The translations under genes and the position numbers were made by a program. From assembly GCF_037126465.1 (NCBI RefSeq), contig NC_088203.1, forward strand, positions 78,650,168 to 78,714,167: 64,000 nt of DNA, in the 5' to 3' direction. How positions within the stretch are numbered: the stretch's first letter is position 1; each line of letters starts with the position of its first letter. The DNA comes from Ornithodoros turicata. Lineage: Eukaryota > Arthropoda > Arachnida > Ixodida > Argasidae. Of the stretch, positions 42,515-53,639 are shown in pieces. A model generated the notes under the pieces. That model ran no database searches. It was not told the origin of the DNA and saw nothing but the letters and a program-made list of their open reading frames with translations.

Positions 42515-45500
42515 AACATGGGGGGAGGGGGGGACCGATTTATTTGGCAGGAAAAGTCAGCCAGAAAGGACGGCTTGCTATTCCGTAAATAATTCCTTAC
42601 TGTGTAGTCAAGTACCTGGGGTAGTCAGAGTCAGGGGATGTGGGATCTGATGTCAGAGGTCTTACGCCGCCCCAATTACGATGTCACAGGCTGCAGAGAA
42701 GGCAGGTATCCCGCAGGTAGAATCATAAGTGAGGGGACGTTTGTATTCGGCGTGAACGATGGGAGCGTGCTATGCGGTTGCATTCCCTCTCCTGTAGAGC
42801 GTGCTTTCACTGCATTGGCTCAGTGTACGGAGGAGAAGAAACCAAACCATTATGTGTTTCTGTACGGTACGGTGTCTGAATACAATGTGCAACACAGTGC
42901 ATACAACAACATGCTTTAATCGCCAGAGTCCATGCAGGATTAACGAAACAGTTGCCTGATGCACTCCCGTTGCTCACGTGACGTTACAAAAAAAAAAAAA
43001 AAAAAAAAAAAGAACTCGAAAAGAGAGAGGTGTCGAATAAAGCACGGCTTTACTAAGCACACAAACAAGAAGTTCTCCCGAGACATTTTCGGTTCATTAC
43101 ATTGCGATTCCGACGTGCACTGATGTACGTTTGTGTACTCCGGATCCATTCGCTTCCTGGAATCTGTCAACGAAGAAGGGGGAAAAAAAAAGGAATTTTT
43201 CGATACAGGGAGCAAAAAGAGACGGCCACGGGAAGAAATGGAGTTTATAACCGACTTAGAGTCCAGACCCAGATTATTTCTGTAAATGTTTTATCGCGTT
43301 GCGCTTTGAAAGGCGGATTGTAGTCTCCAGCAGTCGAAGCTTGTGCAGCCGGATAACGAAGGGGGTCGACAATAAAGTACATAAAATGTAGCGTAAATGT
43401 AGCGTCCGTTAATTAAATTGCGGTTTCGTGCATTAGGCAGCCCTTGTATCAGAAGGTTAAAGGGAAGACTGACATGACTGTCCCCATTCTTTCTTTCTTT
43501 TTCTTTCTTGTGCCTACCATCATAATCATCATCATTATCATTTTTATCACCGACAGGACAGAGGCGTCTTCCATGCTCGAGGTCATCCCTTTGCGTAGCT
43601 CCAGACGTATCAACGAATTACCATTTCCACGAATTACCACTTAATGCAGCCTTTGCAGCAACTTCTCGGATTATATGCATATTTCATTGATGTACTTTAA
43701 GAACCACTTGAAACTAGATCTGATGTATGCCACACGCATTCATGTAATCTTTCTACACTTAAAATATACAGTGTAATAACGCAAGGTTTAATGCACAGTT
43801 TTATATTCTTTTTTTACGACATTGATGACCAGTGTCGCCGAGCAGCTTCTAATTGAGAAAGTGCTACGATACCAGAATAGGACATTTCTTGTGTGTGAAA
43901 CGAAATACGGTCTCTCGCTGCAGTACAGGGCGTTTTCCTTGGAAGCAACACTCGAAACGACCGTTAGGGGGCAATAAAACGGATATTACGTTTCCCTTCT
44001 ATCGATGAAAACAGCAGCGCAGAACGCGGTTCTCCCATCCCCCAAAGCGCACACTCTACAAATAGTCACTCGGTGGGCATGAGCAGTTCAACTTTATAAG
44101 GGAAAGCGTAGCGAGGGAACACTGGCAGCAAAGGAAAAGTGACCCAGCGTTAAACGTAGAACATGGTGGCAGCGCTAAATACAGTGAAACTTGCAGACCC
44201 GTTGATGACCGGGTACAGTACAGTATAGAGTCATCATTATTTTTTTTTTTTTGACAATCGAGAAGAGCAAAAATAGTGGGCGATAATGCTATGCGAACTT
44301 CAAGTGCGCAGAGGATTCAAGAAACAAAGGGGGAAAAAAAGACTGTTCTTAGAGGGGGGAGGGGGATATATTTATATTTATTTATATAGAGATAGGAATT
44401 AGTGCCGCTGAACAACTGGGACAGAAAGCACGAATGTTGAAAGTTCGCTGAATTCGCCGGGTGACGGGTTCATTTTCTTAAATTATTTAATTAATTAAAT
44501 TAACTGTGGCTATGAGTGGCGTACAGATATGGACACATGGGGAGAGGACAGCGGGAAGGAGTGAGGGACAGGGGGATTAGTATGCTTCCTGGGCCGTCTT
44601 CACGGGGAACTGTGCAGACATTCGTCTGGAAAGCCTGCCCATTCTTCCCAGTTTTTAAACTTTCTGCCAATTCAATTTAATTCACTTCGACGCCGAGAGT
44701 TCAATAGCGCAAGAGGGACTGCGGAAAACGAGTGCGCTACGGACAGATAGTTTACTTTTTGCAGCGATATCTGGCCATTTATTCGCGCGAAGAGAAAAAT
44801 AACTAATGTATGAGTTCACGTGATGAATGCTGTCGGCTTATTATTTTACGCAACTCGCGCACCCGAGCTTTCCGCGAATACAAAAGAAGAAAGGGAAAGT
44901 ATTTTTCTCTCTGCCGTTACGGATAAGTATACTTGAACTATTAACAGTATGCTGCTTTGTAATTTCATTACCCACATTGTACGCTAAACGGAGGATCGCG
45001 TTACGAAAAGAAGCACATTATTATAAAATTATAAAATGCGATTATAAAGTGAAATTATCAAAGAGATGCACGAATTTAGACATTCAAGCACACATACAAT
45101 GCTGAGTTGTTACAATGACGGCAGAATATATAAAGTGCTTGCGTAGTTAAATGAAGACTAAGCAATGATCGCATGATAATGACAACTTCGTACTGTGTTC
45201 CGTAATGACACATTTATTTCCTAATGTGTTCGAAATACTTTCTCTAACGATGGTTATCCCATTAGCGCGACCCTAAGCTGCGTGGTCATTACGTCCAGGA
45301 ACCATTGTAACATTGAACAGAGTACAACGCCGTTACGTAATGAGCTACAATTAACTTCTGAGAAACTATGGAGATAAAAATATACGGTGCGCGACACGAA
45401 TATTAATGATGTTCGTTATCAAAGCGGTGTTCTATAATTGTTCGGTGACGCTGTCATTATGTTTTCATAATGCTGACAGGACAGATAGCATGTCCAGTAG

Positions 45501-46495
45501 TATCCGATATGAAACGTCGTGCTTGTGACGATAAAACTAGTGATCCCACGTTTACTTGCCCACGCAGCACTCTCCTCGGAGGAGGGGAGTGAAGCCGTTT
45601 CCTAGTCGCGGAAGGTTCTTCCAATTGGTCGACAAGATATCTACGTCACATCCCTGGTATAGATATGTATCTTCTGCTCTATTTTCGCGGCGGCTGAACC
45701 TAGCTAGGAAGGAGCCTCGATATTCGGCAGCAACACTTCCGATGATAAGAATGGTTGGATTTCTCGATTTGGTATTTTCGTTCAACTCATCTGCCGTAAA
45801 GAGCGTCTGTGTTGTAGATGTCTTCGACTCTACGCCGCTGAAGTGTCGTGTCTCTGCACTTCCTCCGCAACTGCTCTACCCGAAGCCCACGCACTCGTAC
45901 TTCCGTCGATTGGGTTGATGTCGCGCAAACCCAGCAACGCGCAGTCCACGCAATATTGAGGTCAGTGGGTGAAAGTAGGACGTGCATTTGAATGCAAGTT
46001 AGAAGTCGTGAGGGTTCAACTATCTTACGCAGTGACAGAACGCTGTATAGGGCATGAAGTAGATAATGCCATTCACAGGCTACGAGCAAGGTGGTTATCC
46101 TTGCGTACTGCTTGGAACTGTGGTAGACAAAGAGGACAGAATTCGGTGCCGTCTGCTTCACAGTTGCCACGTGCACTGGAAAATACAGGGGAGAAAGCTT
46201 CTCGCCCCTGATGTGCACAATTGCGGGCATTGTTTATGGACACTCTTTACTTCCGTGCGAAGTACAAAGAGACACAGCTGTCACAGGTGCGGTTGGAGTT
46301 GTTAAATCTCCCTTTTGCTTTCGCGAACCAATCGATCAATCACACTTGAGAGAACGTATGCAACGTTTGTATCTCCGCAAGTGCGGACGTTAAAACCACG
46401 TTGGATAGAAAATAACAGTCCAAACATGCACGTTGGATGGAGTTTGTAATTATTACTAGTGTCGGTCATCTTGCGAAACTAATTAACACCCAACA
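42515..46495. other. Intronic sequence with retroposon ends, no exon recognised
   Basis: There is a G-rich retroposon junction at 42520-42590 (GATTTATTTGGC, GGCTTGCTATTCCG), poly(A) of about 24 at 42988-43011, a second G-rich junction at 44354-44375 (GGGGGATATATTTAT) and a SINE body at 44540-44660. Frames at 45556-45918 (+, 120 codons) and 45787-46230 (-, 147 codons) overlap and carry no motif I know. Confidence 0.45.
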
Positions 46496-46779
46496 AATAT
46501 TTGGGGTTAACAACAACAATAACCACTTTATTTTGAGATGATGAATGGGGAGTTTCATCGCCAGGGACGATACTCTACCCCATTGCTGCTGGTGATGTGG
46601 GGAATGAAATAATGAGACCCTTCGCAATAAGAATCGAAGTCCTATGGTGTCCAAAAAGGTCAATAGAGCTTCGAGAGCAGAGCGTTGGTATGCTGGATTG
46701 GGTCAGGGACCCAGCAATTTTTAGAGAGAAGGTATGTGTGTGTGGGGGGGGGGGGGGGGAGTCCAGGTGATTAAGAGAC

Positions 46780-46885
46780 GCGGAGAGTGCTGTTCGGGAA
46801 GGTTGGTAGTGCGGGCAATGAAGAAGAATGTGCTCTAGATCTTCTAGAGCACCGCAGTGACAGTATCTGCGAGAGTCAACTTGTC
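46780..46885 (-). pseudogene. LINE zinc knuckle fragment
   Basis: CHCGALEDLEHILLHC gives the CxxC...H....C metal site found at the end of I-type LINE proteins. About 35 residues are clear. It is separated from upstream coding text by a frameshift. The copy is degenerate and non-functional. Confidence 0.7.
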
Positions 46886-47027
46886 TCGAGCGGTAAGGCC
46901 ACTCAGCTGTAAAAAAGCCACATCGAGTCGCATTAGATGAATCACAGCATCTTGACGAGAGGTGTTTCGTGGCATGCGGAAAGAGATCCTTGGATCAGCT
47001 CTTCAGCATACTCACTCATCATCAACT

Positions 47028-47190
47028 TGTAGCGGACGACGACAACGACGACAACGATGGCCACGCGCGTGGAGCACCGGCTTCAGTTCCACCGGCGCGG
47101 CCATGGAGACAGGCCACCGTCATCGCCTCTCCGTGGCATACCATCATCGCCGGTCGGGGCTCATGTAGAGGAAGACCACCGTCCTCTACA
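47028..47190 (+). repeat. 5' LTR, 163 bp
   Basis: Starts TGTAGCGGACGACGACAACG and ends GTCCTCTACA. The GAC/AAC triplet run near its start is diagnostic of the family and recurs in the solo LTR at 37054. Confidence 0.9.
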
Positions 47191-47765
47191 TTTGGTGACC
47201 CGGACAAAGAACATCACGTCCGGAGCAATTCGGCCCTTCACCATCCCAAATTTCTGACCACGCCATCGAGCAGCACTACCTCCGGCACACACGGCCCACC
47301 TTCACTCCTACCGCACTCTTCGCTCTCTCACCTACGCTTCTCTCTTCGCTCAAGTCTTCTCACGCTTCTCACTGCCGGCCGCGACACTCGAGCCTTGCGC
47401 TCACCTGCCGGTTGCGGCAGTCGCGGCAGCCGACGCCTCGGCACACTTAAGCCCGTCTCGGCACCTCACTCACTCCACCTGGGACTATCGAGCTTCGGCT
47501 CCCGTGCCGGTCGCGGCACCCCAGGACCACGACACCGAGCGCCTCACTCTCTCTGCGACGGATCGCTGTTCCCGTCCACACCTACCACAAGGATGACTAC
47601 CTACACACGGATGCTGTTCCCGTCCTCATCCCCTCTGAAACGCCGCCAACGTGTGCCGTGCCCCTGTTCGACCACGCGTCACCACGTCTATACGCCTACC
47701 ACGGTCGCCCGTTAACTCCAGCTCTTGCGATGCGTCCGCAACGCATCTGACGGCCGGGGGACCCC
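47191..47765 (+). other. Internal region of the LTR element, Ser/Pro-rich frame
   Basis: A frame open from within the LTR to a stop at 47715 reads through serine-, proline- and arginine-rich sequence (SNSALHHPKF, LSHLRFSLRSSLLTLL). I see no zinc knuckle, protease or capsid motif. The base composition is rich in C, with CTC and CGGC words. It may be a gag remnant or non-coding leader. Confidence 0.4.
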
Positions 47766-47928
47766 TGTAGCGGACGACGACAACGACGACAACGATGGCC
47801 ACGCGCGTGGAGCACCGGCTTCAGTTCCACCGGCGCGGCCATGGAGACAGGCCACCGTCATCGCCTCTCCGTGGCATACCATCATCGCCGGTCGGGGCTC
47901 ATGTAGAGGAAGACCACCGTCCTCTACA
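47766..47928 (+). repeat. 3' LTR, 163 bp
   Basis: No difference from the 5' LTR was seen on base-by-base reading. Confidence 0.9.
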
Positions 47929-48060
47929 AACTCAACAGCATAGATGGAGGGGGGGGGAGCGAAGAATGTAGTTATCCATTGGCCGAAAGGCAGGGGTGTC
48001 ACGAGGCGTCGAAGAATGGAACGACGGTCTCCTCTCACCAGCGCAATACTCGTCAGTCTC

Positions 48061-49429
48061 CGTTGGGGTTAACATTAACTTGTGGTGAATTGAAAACAAT
48101 TGTTTGTACACGTTTTACGTAGCCAATCATGTTTTGTTACCGAGATTTCGACAAATAATCATTTCCCACTCTGTCCTGCGATTTGCAGTCCCTAGAACCA
48201 CAAAAATACTTTGCATCGTGGAGTACACCTAAAAGAAAGCGCCAGAAAGATGGAAGCCTCGCATATCGTTGGAACCTAGTGATGTCGAAAGCGTGCGTAA
48301 AAAAATGAGGTATAAAAACAGTCACTCGATTACCGCCTTAGCGCACGTGTTGCCTCGAGGCGAAAGTGGGCAAAATTTTCGTGGTCGCCTGAACGTTGGC
48401 ACGATATGGGAGAGACTAAAGCGGAACACGTAATGGAAATTTTAGCCAGGCTCCGCGCCTAATCGCGCGGAAGCGAGCTGCAAGTGCCGCGAAAGTTTTT
48501 CGGACAGGCCGCAATCTTCATTACCGAATGCAAAAATGTCGCGAACGATAACGTGCATGCGTATGCCACCCACAAATCGGAGCTTCCCCTGGTGGAAGGA
48601 AAAGAGTGCGTTATTAGAGACGGGCGGTTCTGTAAAATGCGTTTCCGGGGGGGCTAATGTTGACGATTCGCAGTTGATGGAAGGTTTGAGAAGTACAGTT
48701 TCAGAACGTCAAATGGAGTGTTCTCTCTGAAGTACGCTCTCAAAACAGAACTTCACTCTCAGAACCGAACACGGCGCTCCTAACCAACTATCATCTCGAA
48801 TGGCATCGTTCTCTCCCTTGATTTGTTGAAAACATATGGCGCGTACGTCTTTTTAGGACAGTTGTGCTTCAACGCCAAGACTGGGAGGTGACCCCCCCCC
48901 CCCCCAAGGGGAAAAACAACGTCGGCAAAGTGCCGGGCCGACGTATGCATCCGACCTAAACGTTGTTGGGTCGTGCCTGCAAAAATAAATTGGGCCAAGC
49001 TTCGGGATTGACATTTGCCTTACACGGCAGACTTAATACCGCCAACCTTGCGCCAATGTATCAGACCGACCTATAAGACGTTGGGCCAACAAAGGCCAGT
49101 GTAGAGTCAAGTCTTGGCAATAGCCGGCCATTAGTAGACTAGACAGCGGCCCATGGATTCAAAGAAACGTTAGACGAACTTTGGACCGCTTATAGTAAGG
49201 AGCAGGGCTCATGCTTATGCAGTACTCTGATCCCATTGCAGTACGGTACCATGCAGCTACCGATGCCATTCTATTGCGTTCCCTCAGTGTCAGTCATAGA
49301 GGCATAAAATCGCTACACGAGAATTAAAAAAACAACACGCTTTGGCTCTCAATTAACTGAGTTACTATTGCTAACAACTGGAAGTAAATTCACAAGTAAG
49401 GTGGGCTAACCGACACTTGTGTAGCTACA
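48061..49429. other. No gene; MITE fragment and poly(C) run
   Basis: AACTATCATCTCGAATGGCATCG with TTGATTTGTTGAAAAC at 48784-48832 is a piece of the MITE family of 215-467. A C run of about 14 follows at 48892-48905. Otherwise nothing is recognised. Confidence 0.5.
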
Positions 49430-49606
49430 TGCGGCACGTGCAGGAGGGTTGGGCTGCAACCACCTGTGATTTTTTAACGTGCAACCGAAACCATTGACAC
49501 GAGGTCTTCGAAACGAAGGCCCACATTGCTGCCGTCCTCAACCTGGATCGAACCCGCGATCTTGAGCTCCGCAAGTTAGCACGCTACCGACTAAGCTACC
49601 AAGGGC
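49430..49606 (-). repeat. tRNA-derived SINE with A and B boxes
   Basis: Minus strand: the head GCCCTTGGTAGCTTAGTCGG (A box TAGCTTAGTCGG, 49599-49588) and GGGTTCGATCCAGG (B box, 49554-49541) are at tRNA spacing. A body follows with AATGTGGGCCTTCG and GCACGTTAAAAAAT. The head could pass for a tRNA, but the acceptor stem does not close, so it is a SINE and not a tRNA gene. Confidence 0.8.
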
Positions 49607-50019
49607 GATTTTTTTTTTCGCGTTTATTATGGTTCATGCCGCTACGTACAAGAGCGATCGGAAGTTAATCTTCATCTCGTCGCAAAATAATATTGCAAGC
49701 GGAAGAAGTAATTGACTCGGGTACATTGAATTCGGAGAACAACAAAGACCGTTTTTTGTTTGTTTGTTTGTTTCGAGTGCAGCTGCGTTGTTTTCAAGTT
49801 TGTTTGCAGTGCAGGGCCGACGTTGGCCCGCCTCTATTATGCCGAACTCTCCATAGCACGCGCGCAACTCGTGCACACAACTTCTGGACCCAACGCCGTT
49901 TGCTAAGTCAGCACGATGAGCGACAATAGACCGACGTTGATTCAACGTGCAGTGGCCGACGATGTCGTTTGCCGACCAAAAACCCATCACTGGTCGATGG
50001 TCGGCAGTCGACAATTTCC

Positions 50020-50165
50020 ACTTGGGATCGAATCCGGGCGCCGGCTGTGCTGTCTGGGTGTTTTCCCTGGGTTTTCCTCAGACGCTTTTTGAGAAATGTC
50101 GGCACATTGCCCTGTGAAGTCTGCCCAGGACGCACGATCGAACCTCGCAATAGTAGTGACGTTGT
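50020..50165 (+). repeat. tRNA-related SINE body, plus strand
   Basis: B-box-like GGGATCGAATCCGGGCG is followed by TTCCCTGGGTTTTCCTCAGA, AAATGTCGGCACA and GCCCAGGACGCA, the same body as at 12150-12315 in complement. The A-box half is absent. Confidence 0.7.
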
Positions 50166-51637
50166 CCGCCTGAGTGTGGCCGGCAACGGGAAGCAGTTCC
50201 GCCCTGGGACAGTTGTGCAGTTATGTTAATACAGGTACGTTAAACGTCACAAAAAGGCGTAGGCACTTCCAACAAATGAGGAGTGATAGACGTATTATTC
50301 TGTGCACTGGTTGGCCTTCAGCGCATTATGTGGTGAAGTTGTTTGGTGAGCTATTTCGGCAATCCCTCCCCCCCCCCCCTGTTTTAAGACACAACATTTA
50401 TTTATTTTATTTGCGTTCAGGGCCCATTGAGCGCAATGTATGACACATAAATAATTTCATATCAGAGCGCGGAAATGGTATAGGAGAGCCGTAAAACAAA
50501 AGCATTTCCTGGAGAAATATCTACGCATGTCGCGACTGTTTCTGCCATCTCGCAAAGCACTGTTCCATAATCAATGACGATTGAAAAGGTCGCTATTAAA
50601 AACGCAATCAATGCCCAGAATGTATATACGTCTGGGGAGTGTCTCCTAGGAGAGCTGACGCAATTACCGCTTCGCGCAATGTTTCCAACCCATTGAAGAT
50701 TATTTTCATGGAATCATTCTCCATTTTCTTATTCTCTCTTTCAACTCTACTAAACTCTCATGGAATCATTTACCACTCCGTAAATTCTTCTTCGAGCGCT
50801 TGTTGTATCCAGGAAAGTCGGTATTGTTTCAGAGCACAGACAAAGTTGTGTGAGCGACGTGCTCACGCGGATCTGAGTTCATGTGGAAATGGAAACACTC
50901 CAGGCCGTGCAGTGAATGACATCTCTGACATAACAGATGCGTCGCCGTTGCCATGCGACAGCCACATGCGAGGAGGCGGAAGAAGTCGCCTTGGCTCCTT
51001 CGGAAGCGTAGCGTGAAATTGTCGGCCGTCACGGAGGAGCATTGGGTCAATTCCTATAGCGAAAGCACGATCGAGAAATAGGGACCAAAGGCAGATACAT
51101 GCAGATACGCGTACCGAAGGAACGTGGTTTTCGAAAAACGCTGTCTAGGTTCAACATTGACGAATTCATTTTACTTTCATGCTGCTTTAAGGTGCGCTAT
51201 TGATATCTCCTTGATCTATTCACGTGCATCGGTGCAAAGAGAAAGAGCACGACATTTGGGGACGCTCCGAAGCGCATTCTGAAGCGCCAATCGTGGTCGT
51301 GTAGATGGAGGTATGTATCTCCTACATTGCGGCTCTGAAAAATCGTGGCGCAATGATTTCCACAAAACAGGTTACGTTCGCGGTACAGCAGTAAGGCAAG
51401 TAACAAGCCGGATACGACCGTCTAATAAAGGCGCTCTGCACATCAGGATGGAATTGGCGCTGCGGTCGAAACTTTAGTGCAACAGGCCCCAGTGAACACT
51501 CGTTAATATGACCCCTGATAATCTGACACACTCGCTTTATGACAGTTTTTCTTGGGAACCGTTCCGCCGCCATGTAAATCCACAGCATTGGTATGACAAT
51601 TCGCTTATCCGACTATGACCGAGATTTTTGTCACAAG
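50166..51637. other. No gene recognised
   Basis: A poly(C) run is at about 50367-50380. Frames of up to 125 codons show no motif. Confidence 0.5.
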
Positions 51638-51928
51638 TACACTCTTAAAAATGAACTTCACCGCATAGCACGCTCATAGCCAACCATCATCTCAAATGAT
51701 ATCGTTATCTGCGCCGATTTGTTTAAAACGGGAGGCGTACACCTTTTTTGTGACACTTATAGTCATTATTTATTTGTTGTTGTTGTTGTGACACTTATGC
51801 TGTTCATAACTGTCTCAAAAAAGGCGTACGCCTCCCGTTTTCAACAAATCAGAGCAGATAACAATATCATTCGAGGTGATGGTTGGCTAGGAGCGTGCTA
51901 TGCAGTGAAGTTCATTTCTAAGAGTGTA
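51638..51928. mobile_element. MITE with TACACTCTTAAAAA ends, copy 2
   Basis: Both arms match 215-467, including AACTTCACCGCAT and ATGATATCGTTATCTG. The loop is longer through a TTGTTGTTGTTGTGACAC repeat at 51770-51790. Confidence 0.85.
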
Positions 51929-52075
51929 GTTATTATGATCGTGTCACATGACCCGAAGAGTAGCCCCAGGGAGAGGTTACCACATACGTCAGGCAGTGGG
52001 TGACACGTGTTAAAGTAGGGCAACAATGTTTGGGATGACTCATGATGTTGCTGGCCTCGGAATTAATCATAGCGC

Positions 52076-53628
52076 GCTTCCGGTCAAGAGATCCAACGAG
52101 TCAAGAGATCCATCGAGTCAGGAGATCCAACCGGTCACGTGACAGGCGAGTCAAAAGATCCAAAGCGTCAAGAGTTCCAACCCGGTCAAGAGATCCATCG
52201 AGTCAGGAGATCCAACCGGTCACGTGACATGCGAGTCAAGAGATCCAACCAGTCAAAGCGTCATACTGGTCAGGATTCCCGACAGAAAAGAAAGTCTACC
52301 CCTTACCATGTTCATTGCAGAACGATTGCGCTGTATGTAGTATTAAGTTAGGAAGTAATATGCCCGGTAACAGTGAAGACTTTTCGGTGTTTTCTCTCTT
52401 CTTACCACACACGCACACGCACAAAAAAAAAGTAAGCGAGAAAATCCTGAGGTTGTGCTGTAGGTTACGGCGGCGAGTCCCCCTTTTGCCTTTGCGTCCA
52501 TTGCCCCTAGCCCATTGCCATAACACGCTATGCCAGAACGGATGCTTGTTACCAAGAATATGGAGCTCAACTTACAAAGCATCGTAGGCTGCAGGGCTTA
52601 AAACTTATCCTTGTCGCGTTCTTTTCATTGGCCTCCACCCATATCATGTTATTCTATTCTTTTACTGACCGTGCGGGAAAATACTGTCCGACTGCGCTTT
52701 CCAATCAACATTGACCTGTCACGTTCATTGACCTCAACCCCAAAATGCAGGATATATTGCTGGACTCAGAGTTGTCTTTGTAGTTTTGTGTCAATTGGCG
52801 CAGCCGTCCCCACGTTATGCCAGAACTGAAGTTTGTTACCAATAATAACGGGCCCAGCCGCAAAGTGCTTTGTCTTTGTCCTTTTGTGGACGGCGAGAAA
52901 AATTAAGGGAAAACCTGACACAGAAAAACACACACACACACACAAAAAAAAAAAAAAGATGTTCGGGCATATGAAGCTATGTTTCGTACCCTGAGAGAGT
53001 CCATGATCCGCCATGTCGAACGTCTGTCCAGAACAGCGACTTGGCTCTTCGACTACGAGCCCGCTGTGATACGAGAAGTGTTTAAATAATCAACGTGTTT
53101 GAAACAGCGGCCGGCCCACCCAACGTGAGTGTACGTAGCCTACGCTAACTGTAGAAATAATCTAACACAAAGCGCTGTAAAAAAAAAAAGATAAAAGATG
53201 ACCGCACTCCAATCAATCCTGTGTTACAAACAGGTTGATCTTACAATGCAGCCACCTCTTTTTAACACAAATGACATAAAAGAACTGTCGGCTTTTCTTT
53301 GACTGCGCTATGTGTTACAAAGTAAGTAACTAAGCCAATAAAAATGATATGTTGATTTGCCACCTGCATTTGTATTCTATTTATACCGCACGTAAAACGA
53401 GTCCCTCGTGTTTCGATACGAATAATTTCTGCGTAGCGATGTTAGAGTTCACGACGTAACACAACGGGGTCAAAAGATCCGAGCCTGGCGAACCCTCAGA
53501 CGAGTCAAGAGATCCAACCGGGTCAAGAGATCCAACGGGTCAAAAGATCCTCCGAGTCAAGAGATCCATCGGTGGATCTCTTGACTCGATGGATCTCTTG
53601 ACCCGTTGGATCTCTTGACGTGGAATCC
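52076..53628. mobile_element. Element with iterated GTCAAGAGATCC ends and 9-bp duplication
   Basis: The left end carries about ten degenerate units of the form GTCAAGAGATCCAACSG between 52082 and 52270. The right end carries about four in direct orientation and three inverted (53465-53618). TCATAGCGC occurs at 52067-52075 and 53629-53637 as a 9-bp flanking repeat. The inferred termini GCTTCCGGTCAAGAG and GGATTCCACGTCAAGAG (complement) are related. A 9-bp duplication is typical of Mutator-like elements. There is no open frame of note, so it is non-autonomous. A CA run is at 52925-52943. Confidence 0.75.
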
Positions 53629-53639
53629 TCATAGCGCTG

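Larger units (their letters stand above)
47028..47928 (+). mobile_element. Small LTR element (TRIM-like) with identical LTRs
   Basis: Two direct repeats of 163 bp, 47028-47190 and 47766-47928, begin TGTAGCGGAC and end CCTCTACA and are identical by eye. Just inside the first is TTTGGTGACCCGGAC, a primer-binding-site-like word. Just before the second is a purine-rich GGCCGGGGGACCCC. Four-base flanks AACT (47024-47027 and 47929-47932) are duplicated. The whole is 901 bp, far too short for gag-pol, so it resembles a terminal-repeat retrotransposon in miniature that borrows enzymes. It sits in a LINE fragment. Confidence 0.9.
46500..48060 (-). mobile_element. I-type LINE 3' fragment split by an LTR element
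   Basis: On the minus strand the fragment ends in a (TTG)n tail at 46505-46520. At 46780-46885 it encodes CHCGALEDLEHILLHCPHY followed by LSASLNHLDS, the same zinc knuckle as in the larger LINE. Upstream, RLDVAF continues after a frameshift at a run of T near 46914. The LTR element at 47028-47928 interrupts it. The 47930-48040 part (RGDRRSILRRLVTPLPFG) belongs to the same frame region. Confidence 0.7.

Noticed and set aside
45556..46230. Overlapping 120- and 147-codon frames on opposite strands
   Set aside because: No domain, no splice context and no repeat protein resemblance; lengths are unremarkable for this composition.
46969..47715. 248-codon frame as a host gene
   Set aside because: It starts in LINE sequence, crosses an LTR and ends inside the LTR element; a chance open frame.
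49541..49606. tRNA gene on the minus strand
   Set aside because: A and B boxes fit, but the acceptor stem does not pair and a SINE body follows.
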